Assembly: GCA_026075535.2 (NCBI GenBank)
Contig: AP026542.1
Coordinates: 6,200,001 to 6,264,000 of the forward strand
From: Tricholoma matsutake
Taxonomy: Eukaryota; Basidiomycota; Agaricomycetes; Agaricales; Tricholomataceae
Direction of reading: 5' to 3'
DNA: 64,000 nt
In this document: piece after piece, positions 32,487-43,680 of the stretch
Position numbering within the stretch: position 1 is the stretch's first letter
Layout of the letters: each line of letters begins with the position of its first letter
Translations under genes and position numbers: made by a program
The notes under the pieces: generated by a model
The model's database searches: none
What the model was told of the DNA's origin: nothing
What the model saw: the letters and a program-made list of their open reading frames with translations, nothing else

Positions 32487-33676
32487 CTATCTACGTCCTC
32501 TATTTGGAGCCCAACAAACAACTAGCACCTCTCTTCCAATATTGTAAGTCCCTAATGGGCACTGTAAGGTTACAACATGGGTAATGATATGAGCAGGTTC
32601 AATAATGATATTGGTGTTAGAGGGGATTGCATCCACAATCTGGGTCATAAATCCAGGATAATATTTGAATGGTGCTTTTCCTTCCTGTTGTTCAGATAGT
32701 GGTTGATGTGGGCAGACATTTATGAAGATCTGCATTGTGCCTTCTATTGGAAGCCTCCAAATTTGTTGGATAAAGCCTGTATCATGAACTTGAGTCAAAG
32801 GATTGTAAAACTGTATGGCACTATTTCCTTTGTGTGATCTTTCACAACTAAAGGTACATTCGTCTCGGTGGATCTCCATAAGATGCTGAGCTTGTGGAGG
32901 AAGAATAATGCTGTTCAATGGATGGGGAAGATCAGAGTAGGCTCGGTAGGGCCTTCCTGTCTGGTGAAGGTAATGAAGCAGCCCATTATATTCTACATCT
33001 TGAAGGCTAGGGGCCTTCTCTAGAATTTCTGCCACTTCAGTAGACTTCAGAGGTACTGGTGGATCATCCACTGAAATGTCAACTGGCTCCAGAATGTCAG
33101 ACAACTCTTTTATAGCATTGTCACTGTGCAGTGAAGCATCAAGATAAGCTCTATGACTCATTTGGCAGAGCATTGCTAAATCCAAATCTCCTGCAATTGA
33201 TATTAGCTACTAGCTTTACATAAATGAGTGTAAATAAACATATGAATATGGTGATTAGTATTAATGTTTTGCAACATTCCGTTCATTTGCTCTCCTGAAA
33301 ACTCGCTCAATGAAGCCAAAGGACCCCAGTATTTGAGCAGGGAGCCATTATGCATGGCATAGTGGTGATTTGGCTTGGATGGATGGTAAGGGAAGAGCTT
33401 TGGAGTTGCAGTCCAATACCGGATATAATGCTGGGTATGGGCATCAGCATCAGCATTTGAAGTTTTGAATGCAGCAATAATATTTGTAGCTGCAACAAGG
33501 TTATAGAAGCACTCAAAGTGTTGGCAGTGAAAGTCTGTAGCAGCAACAATGTACCAGAATTCAGGAATAATGAGAGGGAAAATGCATGTAAACAGAGTGA
33601 GATATTCTCTTGCTTTGAGCTTGCCATGACTTGGTTCACCCAGATTGACTGGTGGTTGTTGTATCCATGTTGGAAG
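32487..33676 (-). pseudogene. CACTA-like Tnp2 transposase, C-terminal part
   Basis: An open frame 33185-32487 (232 codons) plus a frame-broken exon at 33676-33307 that reads in pieces as HYAMHNGSLLKYWGPLASLSE, a block seen near the end of Tnp2 transposases where they bind a partner helix region. Putative intron 33192-33290. The last frame includes IQFYNPLTQVHDTGFI, probably the accessory C-terminal domain. It is cut from the N-terminal part by TE-D2 at 33677, with the target GGAAG repeated at 39721. Confidence 0.75.
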
Positions 33677-34264
33677 TGTAAGGGGACTAGGGGGGTGCCC
33701 TGTGTGTTTTTCCTATTTTTTATGTTCGTCCTATATTTTTCCCCACCTCATTTCCTTCTATTCTTCATTTTCTATGATTTTTCCGGATTTTATTACTAAT
33801 TTTCCCTTGCTATCATGTTTGTACATGTTGACACTTTTATATTTAGAGGCGGAGTACCCCTTCTGACACATACCCCTTGGTATGATGTCATTCGGCGGCC
33901 TTGATCCGCCTATCTCCGCCTTTTTCTATTTTTAGGTTATATTTGATTTTTGTCGTCTTCACATATACTGGGCATCAGCAAGGGGATCCTTAGAGTTTTC
34001 TCTTCGGATTTCCCTTTGCTAGGTGTGTCCCCAATGCCTGTATTATGTAGCATAATTTTAACTTCGGATTTCCCTTTGCTAGAGGCTTAGGTTGCCCTTA
34101 TAGTAGAAAACTCTCCCCTAAGGCCCGAAAATCGCGAACGCGCTGCCCAAGATAGGCAGGTATGGACTGGACAATGCTTCCCAAAGCTCCACAGAGTCCC
34201 TACACACCGTTCCAGATAATCTCGCCTTTATTACACATTTTTGCCAAACGCGCTCCCTAGTGAC

Positions 34265-35384
34265 ATGGACGCATCAGAACGCTTCAACGCGCTTGAAAGC
34301 AATGTTTCTGGAATGTGCGCGCAAATCGACTCGCTTAAATCTACGATTGAAAACTTTGTTAGGACCCTCCAGGCTAACCCTACGACCAATAGTTCCCCCT
34401 TTACAACTCCAAGCGCACCCAACAACGACGTTTTGCCAAACGCATCCACTAAGGAACGTGCCCAGATCAAACTGTCCCCCCCCGCCGAATTTAATAGTGC
34501 ACATGCACAGGGACATGCATTCCTTAATTCCTGTGAGTTATACATTAGTCTCCAGTCGCATCAATTCATCGATGAGGCTGCAAAAAATTTATTGGGCCTT
34601 CACATACATGAAATCTGAACGCACCTATCTCTATGTGGACCGTATCCTACGTCAAACTAAAGAACTCAGTTCTCTACCTTTCTCCACTTGGGGTGACTTT
34701 CGAGCTGAGTTCATATGCCACTTCTGCCCCCTCAATGAACGCCACCGAGCAGTGACACAACTTGAGTCATCCCCTTACCACCAGGGACATCGATCCATGG
34801 ACGACTATATCAATGAGTTCAAGGATTTGGTGGACATGGCAGGATATGGGAGTGGGTTACCAGTGGTGGTGAAGTTCCGACGGGGGCTCAACCGAGAAAT
34901 TCAGGACCAGATTGCACAGATGTTGGAAGGGCGCCCAGTGGACGATGATATCCTTGCTTGGTATGAAGCTGCTTCACTCTGTGACAAGAACTGACTCACA
35001 AATGCGGTGTTTAATGCTGCATTCCATGCTCCAACTACCACTCATATGCCCTACACCTTCAATTGAAGCCTCCCCCGCCCTAACCCCATTCCTGTTTGTC
35101 AAACTCCCACACCAGCCATCAATGTCCCAGTACCAATGGATGTTGATGCAGCCTGCAGCTGTGCACGTAAGTTGGATCTCTGCTACCATTGTGGGGAACC
35201 TGGACACAGGGCTGGAGCGTGTCCCCATCGTCAGGATATCCACATGCTCACCCCCGAGGGATGAGACAAACTCCTGCAAGATTTGTTGGCACTTGTAGAT
35301 GTTGAGGAAGCGAAGGATCAAGTTGCAGAGGAGATTAAGTTGGAAGTTGTAGAGGAGCAGGATTTTCCTATTTGCAGCGAGTGA
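34265..35384 (+). pseudogene. TE-D2 gag
   Basis: Colinear with the intact Gag at 12812. An extra A in an A-run near 34583 shifts the frame, and TGA codons at 34992, 35064 and 35262 each replace CGA of TE-D1. The zinc knuckle survives as CYHCGEPGHRAGACP (R to H, a CpG change). Many Arg codons have become His, Cys or Gln for the same reason. Confidence 0.92.
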
Positions 35385-38300
35385 ATCGTACGTTCTCACT
35401 GCCTGTCCATAACCACTTTGAAGTCTTGTCAGTTGAATCCCCAGAGAATGAATCCATTTCTGTGACTGCTCCCCTCTCTGACCCTTCGAAGTTGGCTAAA
35501 GACGTACCTGCTCTCCCCATCTCTCCTTCTACTCCACGTCCCAAAATTAAATCATGGGAGCGTAAACTACCACGCAAGTATATTGTGGCATCCACTCCCT
35601 CTGCACATTCCTTAAACCTAGCCATCGAACTGCAGACGACCGACACTGGACAGATACTCGGTGTCTCTGCGCTCCTGGACTCTGGTGCGACTGGTCTCTT
35701 CATCGATTCCCATCTGGTACAACAACATCGCCTAAATACTCGCTCACTCTCACGTCTGATACCTGTATATAACGTGGATGGATCCCCAAATGAAGCTGGT
35801 GCCATCCGAGAGGTTGCAGACCTGGTTCTCCATTACAAAGATCATAGTGAGTGTGCCCTTTTTGCTGTCACTCAATTAGGAAAGCAAAAGGTGATTTTGG
35901 GATATCCATGGCTTCAAGACCATAACCCAGAGGTCGACTGGCGTACCAGGGAGGTTACCATGAGCCGATGTCCATCCCGCTGTCGGATGTGTTTCACAGA
36001 AGCCAGGCAAGAACGTCGTGGACAGAAGGCGGCAATACGACGTACTCAGAAGTGTCGTGCTGGACCCTTGCCTATACCTGAAGTGGAATTGGAAGGGGTT
36101 CCAGATCTAATGCCGGACTCGGATGATGATGATGAGGACCCAGAGGAAGTGGAGGAGGGTGATCGGATCTTCTACACTGCGATTTGCTCATCGCATGAGG
36201 TGTGTGCCACATCGAACATATCCCAATGCCTCGCCGAGGCCTTCCACACAAACAACACTGCTAAATCCTCTACTAACTCCTTACTCCCTCATCTCCATGA
36301 GTTTGAAGACGTGTTCTCCAAGGAGTCATTCGACTCTCTTCCTGTGCGCAAGCCATGGGATCATGCGATTGAACTCACCCCCGGCGCAACCCCTTCATCC
36401 TGCAAGGTCTATCCTCTCTCTCCGGAAGAACAACGGCAGCTTGACCAGTTCATCAATGAGCACCTGGCCTCTGGACGTATTCAACCATCGAAGTCACCCA
36501 TGGCCTCTCCCTTTTTCTTTGTCAAGAAGAAGGATGGCTCACTTCGACCAGTTCAAGACTACAGAAGGCTCAACAACATCACGGTCAAAAATTGCTACCC
36601 ACTACCCCTCATCTCCAAACTCGTAAACCAGCTCCATGGAGCCCAATACTTCACCAAGCTCGATGTCCATTGGGGCTATAATAATGTGAGGATAAAGGAG
36701 GGAGATGAGTGGAAGGCAGCCTTTCGTACCAACCGTGGTCTTTTTGAACTGCTTGTCATGTTCTTTGGCCTTACTAATAGCCCTGCCACCTTTCAGACCA
36801 TGATGAACGACATCTTCCACGACCTCATCCTCAAAGGCGTTGTCTGCATCTATCTCGACGACATCCTCATCTTCACTCACACGGTTGAAGAGCACCGTCG
36901 CATCACGCACCTCGTCCTGGAACAACTTCGACGGTACAAACTCTACCTTTGTCAGGACAAATGCGAGTTCAAAAAGACCAAGATCGAGTACCTTGGCCTG
37001 ATTATCTTGGAGGGTCAAGTGGAGATGGATCCTATCAAGGTAAATGGGGTCACAGCTTGGCCGACGCCCACGAACAAGAAGGAGGTGCAGTCTTTCCTGG
37101 GCTTCATCAATTTCTATCAGCATTTTATCAAGGATTTCTCACATCATGCATGACCACTGTTCGACTTGACAGGAAAGGAGGCATGGAGGTGGGATAATGC
37201 ACAACAGGAGGCGTTCAAAAAGCTTAAGGAGATGGTCACTTCTGCTCCAATCCTTACCTTTGCTGATGATTCGCATCCTTTTCGTGTAGAAGCCAACAGT
37301 TCTGACTTTGCGACGGGTGCCGTGTTGTCTCAGCAGTCTCCGGAGGACCAGAAGTGGCATCCTGTTGCATTCTACTCCAAAAGCCTTAGTGCTGTAGAGC
37401 GAAACTACGAGATCCATGACAAGGAGATGTTGGCAATAATGCGTGCGCTTGAGGAGTGGCGACACTTCCTCGAGGGTGCCCAACACAAGGTGGAAATTTG
37501 GATGGATCACAAGAATCTCGAGTACTTCATGATGGCCAAGAAATTGAACCGTCGTCAAGCTCATTGGTCCCTGTATCTATCTAGATTTGACTTCTCCTTG
37601 CACCACCGTCCGGGTCGCAGCATGGGGAAGACCGATGCCCTATCCCGACGTGCAGACCATGGGGATGGCAGCAGTGACAACCAAAACATTGTGCTGTTGC
37701 AGCCAGACCTGTTCACCATTTGGGCACTGGAAGGCATCGCACCCCAGGGTGAGGAGCGGGACATCCTACGTGACATTCATTGTGCAAACCGTAGCAGTTT
37801 ACATGAGGATGTTGTCGCCCGAGCTGTTAAAGAACTGAGGAAGGGATCAACCCTTTCCTTACATGCGGCAGAGTGGGCCGAAAAGGAGGACTTGTTGTAT
37901 TTCAGGGATCACATCTATGTTCCCAATGACCCAGACCTTCGCCGGCGCATCATATCCCAACACCATGACTCACAGATTGCTGGCCACCCCGGACGCTGGA
38001 AGACCTTGGAGCTCACCTCACGGAACTATTGGTGGCCACAAATGTCACGGCTCATTGGTCAGTATTGTCGCACTTGTGACCTTTGCTTATGCACCAAGGT
38101 TCCTCGTCGCAAGCCTATTGGTGAGCTACACCCTCTTCCTGTTCCAGAGAGTCGTTGGGATGTCGTCAGCATCGACTTTGTGGTGGAATTGCCAGAGTCA
38201 AACGGGTTTGATGCGGTGATGTGCACAGTTGACTCAGTGGGAAAACGCGCTCACTTCATTCCCACTCACACCACTGTCAGTGCCCTAGGTGCCGCTTGAC

Positions 38301-39283
38301 TCTACCTCCACCACGTGTGGAAATTACATGGACTTCCTGGTGCCTTCCTCTCAGATCGTGGCCCTCAGTTCATGGCAGAGTTCACTCGTGAGCTGTACCG
38401 ACTCCTGGGGATCAAACTCCTTGCTTCAACTGCTTATCACCCACAAACTGATGGCCAGATGGAGCGAGTCAACCAGGAACTGGAGCAGTACATCCGCCTC
38501 TTTGTCAATGAACGCCAGGACGATTGGGATGATCTCCTTCCTTTGGCCGAGTTCGGATACAACAACCATGTCCATGCTTCCACCCAACAGACCCCTTTCC
38601 TCTTAGACACTGGATGACATCCACGCATGGGATTTGAACCTTGCCAAACTCCCTCCCACATCGAGATGGTGAATGAGTTCACAGAATGCATGAGGGATAG
38701 CTTGGAGGAGGCAAGGGCAGCCTTAGCAAAGGCAAAGGACGACATGGCGCGATTTTACAACCAACGCCACTCCCCAACCCCTCAGTACAAGGTTGGTGAT
38801 CGAGTTTATCTTGACTCCAGTGACGTCTCCACTACACGTCCATCCAAGAAACTTGCTCATCGCTTCTTGGGACCTTTCCCCATTGTCAAGTGCGTTGGAA
38901 TGCATGCCTATCATCTATGCCTCCCAGCCTCCATGTCCAGACTCCATCCCATCTTCCATGTTGTCAAATTGCTTCCAGCTCCCCCAGATCTGTTCCTGGG
39001 ATGCCATTCACACCCACCACCACCACCTACAGTGATCGAGGGAGAACCCCAATATGAAGTCGAGTCAATCTTGGACAGCCATTTGCATCGAGGAAAACTC
39101 CAGTATTTGGTACATTGGAAGGGTTATGGGTATGAGGAGAACTCATGGGTCAAAGAGTCTGACGTAAATGCCCCTCGGTTAATCAAGGAATTCCACCGAC
39201 GGCACACTGCTGCACCACGTCGCATTCAAGTCATGGACTTTGGTCATATGCAATTTTGAATGCATCGGGGCGATGCATCTTAG
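35339..39283 (+). pseudogene. TE-D2 pol
   Basis: Colinear with TE-D1 pol: protease LLDSGATG and RT IYLDDILIF still intact. The region where TE-D1 has its TGA reads CGA here (35966-35968). TGA codons at 37151, 38297, 38615 and 39257, each opposite CGA in TE-D1, cut it into four pieces. The chromodomain reads SILDSHLHRGKLQYLVHWKGY. It is non-functional, but valuable as a mutational record. Confidence 0.93.
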
Positions 39284-39720
39284 AGAGGGGGTGATGTAAG
39301 GGGACTAGGGGGGTGCCCTGTGTGTTTTTCCTATTTTTTATGTTCGTCCTATATTTTTCCCCACCTCATTTCCTTCTATTCTTCATTTTCTATGATTTTT
39401 CCGGATTTTATTACTAATTTTCCCTTGCTATCATGTTTGTACATGTTGACACTTTTATATTTAGAGGCAGAGTACCCCTTCCGACACATACCCCTTGGTA
39501 TGATGTCATTCGGCGGCCTTGATCCGCCTATCTCTGCCTTTTTCTATTTTTAGGTTATATTTGATTTTTGTCATCTTCACATATACTGGGCATCAGCAAG
39601 GGGATCCTTAGAGTTTTCTCTTTGGATTTCCCTTTGCTAGGTGTGTCCCCAATGCCTGTATTATGTAGTATAATTTTAACTTTGGATTTCCCTTTGCTAG
39701 AGGCTTAGGTTGCCCTTATA

Positions 39721-41662
39721 GGAAGAGTAATGTCTTGAATGCAATCCTGTATTGCCTGTAGCTCTGTAGGTGTAAAGCTGAATGGCACTGTGTCTGCAGG
39801 AATATAGTCACTATCATCACCATCATCTTCATCATCAAAATTGAGGTCATAGGGAACTGGATGGGTTTGTGTAACTGTAGGGGTTGAGGATGATTCAGAC
39901 ATGCTTGAACCAGCAGTAAATGAGGAAGATGGTGAGGGAGACATAGGTGGTGGTGTATGTTGCATTGGCATCATCATGGTAGTCTCATATTCAGCTGTTT
40001 CCTGGAAAAGACCTTCCAACTCTTCAGCAGAGTCTGATACATCCTCTTCAGTCAATCGCTCATCAAGCTCTATTTCTTTAATCTTCTGGCTTTCATCCTC
40101 ATCTTGTCCAATTCTCCAGAGTGAGCGAAGATGATGCTGTAAAATACCCTCAAGCCAGTTGTGCATAAAACCTAGAACAACATGTTTGACTGGGTCCCAG
40201 TATGGCAGACGATGTAATGGAGTCCACCGTACACCATTTGACTTTGATAGAGCATTTCAGCCAGCCTTGGTTGTCTGGTTAAGCCATGCCTCTGCTTGTG
40301 CTCACACCTGGGCACCATTACGTAGTTCCCAAGATTGCATATTAAGGTCTTCTAGCTGATGTTGGGTACAGAGGCAGAAGGAACAAAACATTGTGGCACC
40401 ATGTGCTAAAAAGCCAGTAACCTTCTGACTTCCCTCCAGATCAGCAATGACAGGTGCAATTTTTGCTTGCACAGGAATACCATTGGGATGTCTGGATGTT
40501 GGCACATTTTGACCGGGTGCAACACCATACTTGGCAACAGAAGTAATAACAGGATCAAGAACATGGGAAATAGTGGTAGGGTCAGGAAGATGAGGTGGAG
40601 GTGTGAGACCAGCAATAAAGATATTCTCAGGTTGATACCGGAGATTGAAAGGTAAATTCCAGCAATAAAGCAAAATTGCACCACAGGATACCTTTTTACC
40701 TATATGTAATATTATTAGCCATATTAGTATATAATTTCTTTCTAGTGACCTACCAGCAATCTTGTTTGTGTGAGGGTTGTACCAATCAACATAAATTCCA
40801 AAGAGTAAATGATAGGGAGACTGGAGAAAGCCTAAAATATCATTCCAAGCAGGGCTACCTTGGATATCATTAATAGTGGCACCAAAGACAGCTGGAGGAT
40901 GATTTATACGGTCATGATAAGTCTTGTGAAGAGAGTCTTCTATGATCTGGCAAGACAAAAATAATTGAAGCCAAGAGTCGAATGACTGTGTACTGTACAG
41001 CTGGCATGGAACCCATTTGGGGCCATTCCGGGTATTCTGAATTTTCCAGAGATTTGTATTGCATGCATGTGATCTTGGAGACTCCTTCCACTGACATTTC
41101 CAAGGAATTGGATAAGGGAAGAGGGAAAGGCACTGGGGACAGCATGCTGTCTGGATGATATCTGGTTCAGGGCAGTGAAGCTGATAGGCTGTACGAACAT
41201 CATGAGGAAGTTTGGCATTAGAAAGTTTGATAGCAAATCCAGATGACATCAAAGCAATGCCAACAAGATAAAGAGTTGCAGAGATGATAACCTGAATTGC
41301 TCGTAGAACTTTGTTGGTGACAGCACGACTTACACCAGCTCTGGTGTGGAGCCAGATGACAAGAAGGCAGACCATCTTTATAATAAGTGTAGTGGAAAAG
41401 TTGATATCTGTACTATACTTTTCAACTATATTCTTATGGAAACAGTTTAGCACTTACCTGTTGGAGAATTGGAAGCTGTAGATTTTTTTGATGATGAACT
41501 TGGGGATGATTGTGGCTTCCATCTTGCCAAGGCAGGGTTTTTATCCTGTTTCTCATGCATCAAACAAGTTGGACCACTAACAGACTGGCCTGGCTGTTCA
41601 ACACCATGAATGCAGACAGTTTTCATGCTGCAAACTGTGCATGTACATATAACTGAAGGCAT
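39721..41662 (-). pseudogene. CACTA-like Tnp2 transposase, N-terminal and catalytic part
   Basis: The N-terminal exon at 41662-41450 starts MPSVICTCTVCSM, a Cys-rich start. The main exon continues to about 40750 (KCQWKESPRSHACN; FGIYVDWYNPHTNKIAG). After an intron at about 40750-40690 comes VSCGAILLYCWNLPFNLRYQPENIFIAG, then PVIADLEGSQKVTGFLAHGATMFCSFCL: the hallmark blocks of Tnp2 (CACTA/EnSpm) transposases. Two TGA codons near 40300 and 40257 replace likely CGA (Arg). FMHNWLEGILQHHLR continues to TE-D2 at 39720. The enzyme would cut at the terminal repeats. Confidence 0.85.
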
Positions 41663-41930
41663 TGTTGAGTGAAAGAGGAAGGGAATGGAGGAAAGGACTA
41701 TTCATGGCACTAACTGCTACTCCATATTTATGTAAAGTATGTAACCTGGTAACAAGAATAATACAACAAAAGTTGTCGCACCACATGATGATCAATGATC
41801 AATGATTAATGATTAACCAATTTAATGATTATTGATATATATATCGATAACTTTGTTACGATCACAAGGGCAATATTACATAATTACTCTGTCAACTGCC
41901 ATACCCACTGCCTCGAAGGCAGTTGAAACT

Positions 41931-41957
41931 CAACTGCCCTAGCTTTTGCCCCTGGTG
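41931..41957 (-). repeat. CACTA-like right terminal inverted repeat
   Basis: CAACTGCCCTAGCTTTTGCC followed by CCTGGTG, inverted copy of 28340-28366. AT-rich subterminal sequence with GATCAATG repeats lies inside it (41785-41815). Confidence 0.85.
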
Positions 41958-42744
41958 TAAGCTTCTAAGTCATTATATTTGCACTTGTGCATATCATGCC
42001 CATATATTCTGTACAGCCACCACATCTCCAATAACTGAGGCCTGACACAAATAGAAATGCTGAGAAGCTTGGTTGAGTTTTGATGCGATCAATGACCACA
42101 ATGACAACACCAACGATGAGCTTGTTAGTAAGTTTTTCCTTTCATATTGTTTATTTTGACTGAGTATACATGAACTAAGCAGAGCCCAATGATGACCATA
42201 TAAGGCAGGAAGGGGGGGGGAGTCTGTGGGGTCTGAACCAAAAGTTCTGACTGTATGTGCAAAAGTCCTGTTCCACCACCCCCTTGTCTCTGACCATTCA
42301 GTCAGCACCAGCCTTCAAAAGGGGCTCTTTTTTTGGCACCAGAAGGGCTGCTTCCTCCACCCCAGGCCCTTGCTGCCCCTCAGGTACTGACTTCCAAAAA
42401 AAATTAAGAGGCTCGGATATGGTAAATTCAAACTCCAACACCCCCCTTGCAGATATTGTGAACCATACATTAGTAGTAAGGCTCCAACCATTCTATCTAT
42501 ATAACCATTTTACATGGTTTATACCATATATGTTTATGTTTATGTATACCCCCTTGTCACCAAAACCATGTATACAGTAGTTAAACGGTATATAGATAGT
42601 TACATGGTTTAAGCAGAAGTAGTGGCCTGACACACTACTTGCTACACACTACCTACAAGCTTAACGGAAGCGGCAGCTCATCCGACCACCGCCATGAGCG
42701 GGCGAGCTCTCACACCTATGACATCACATAGTGATTCCCTTTCC
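41958..42744. other. Transposon-flanking sequence, no gene seen
   Basis: Contains a G run (42214-42222) and several forms of a degenerate motif around ACATGGTTTA and TATAGATAGTTA (about 42480-42615). A related copy lies at 43850-43885. No protein with recognisable motifs. Confidence 0.4.
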
Positions 42745-43680
42745 GAGTAACAACGCGTCAATAACAAACAATATCAACATCAACATCAACATCTACCACT
42801 AACCACCAAAGACTCAACAACAACAATGGCGGCGACAACAACAACGTTGACAACAACAGCAAGGGCAAGGGCAAGGGAAAAGGCAAGGGCAAGGGCAACA
42901 GCAGCAACAACAACAACAACTGGGGCTCAAGACACATCTGCATTTTGAGCCTCAGGTATGTTTTACTTTCTTCCCTAACGCGCTAACCTACACACAGGGG
43001 ACATGAGGCACAATGCTGGCAACCGGCTGCAGGCAAGCACGCAAAGGCTCAGGAGGTCCGAGGGTTGCCTCCTGAGCCTCTTAGTTTTTTCTTCAACTTT
43101 TTTTTACTCTACTAACGATTATTTACAAAGAGACTATGTGTACAGAACAGGAATGGGAAGCACGACAACACGAGGGGCTTGCGAGGCACCGCAACGACAG
43201 AAACAACCTCCCCCATCAAGACGAGGCCATGGCGGAAACAGCGACGAGAGAGGGACCAGGAATGATGGGGACGAACGAGGAGACCAGTGACAGGGCCAGG
43301 AGGCATCACCTCCTGGTCCCACACGTGAGTTTTTTTCCTTCTAATTTTAAGAACACTGACAACATTTCTACAAGCAGGACCACAGTACGACCTACACCTA
43401 GGAGCACACCTACAATGACAACACGAACGACGCCGGGCAGACAAAGACAATACCACAGCAATGACCCCCATGGCACTATGTGAGCGAGGTAAATGAGACC
43501 AGCGAGAAGAGCCTATCCAGGGTGGATGACACCCACGCGACTGCATGGGCCCTACGAGACAACTCGAAGGGATGCAGACAGGGAGGTAAGGACAAAGTGG
43601 GGTGCTGGAAGGGGTTACAACACTTGGCAATGGGTGGTTTGCCTTCAGATCTACAGACACGACTGACACTGACATAGTAC
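42745..43680 (+). other. Low-complexity transcribed-looking region with three stem-loops
   Basis: AACAAC and AAGGGC simple repeats at 42765-42925; one frame would encode Asn runs and a Lys-Gly run. Stem-loops are at about 42920-42953 (GGCTCAA/TTGAGCC), 43045-43079 (12-bp perfect stem AGGCTCAGGAGG, 11-nt loop) and 43293-43320 (CCAGGAGG/CCTCCTGG). The first and third sit directly before GTATGT and GTGAGT, which look like 5' splice sites. I cannot assemble a convincing protein and call no gene. Confidence 0.4.

Larger units (their letters stand above)
33677..39720 (+). mobile_element. TE-D2: decayed second copy of the TE-D chromovirus
   Basis: A 6,044-bp copy of TE-D1, LTRs 33677-34102 and 39295-39720 (426 bp each), target duplication GGAAG (33672-33676, 39721-39725). 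The LTRs differ at seven positions, six of which are CpG in one copy and TpG or CpA in the other. Against TE-D1 the internal differences are overwhelmingly CpG transitions. Seven in-frame stops, all TGA opposite CGA, and one inserted A (near 34583) disable gag and pol. It is older than TE-D1 but recent enough to align base by base. Confidence 0.95.
28340..41957. mobile_element. CACTA-like (Tnp2) DNA transposon, 13.6 kb including TE-D2
   Basis: Left end CACCAGGGGCAAAACCTAGG (28340) and right end, inverted, CACCAGGGGCAAAAGCTAGG (from 41957): 27 bp match with one mismatch. TAA flanks both sides (28337-28339, 41958-41960), a 3-bp target duplication as in CACTA elements. Near both ends is the word GATGATCAATG. 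The inside holds a Tnp2-type transposase on the minus strand, a plus-strand companion gene, and a minisatellite; TE-D2 was inserted later. Net length without TE-D2 is about 7.6 kb. Several in-frame TGA codons make it non-autonomous now. Confidence 0.85.

Noticed and set aside
42765..42925. Asn-run and Lys-Gly-run coding region
   Set aside because: It is simple-sequence repeat in any frame and could not be joined to a credible protein.
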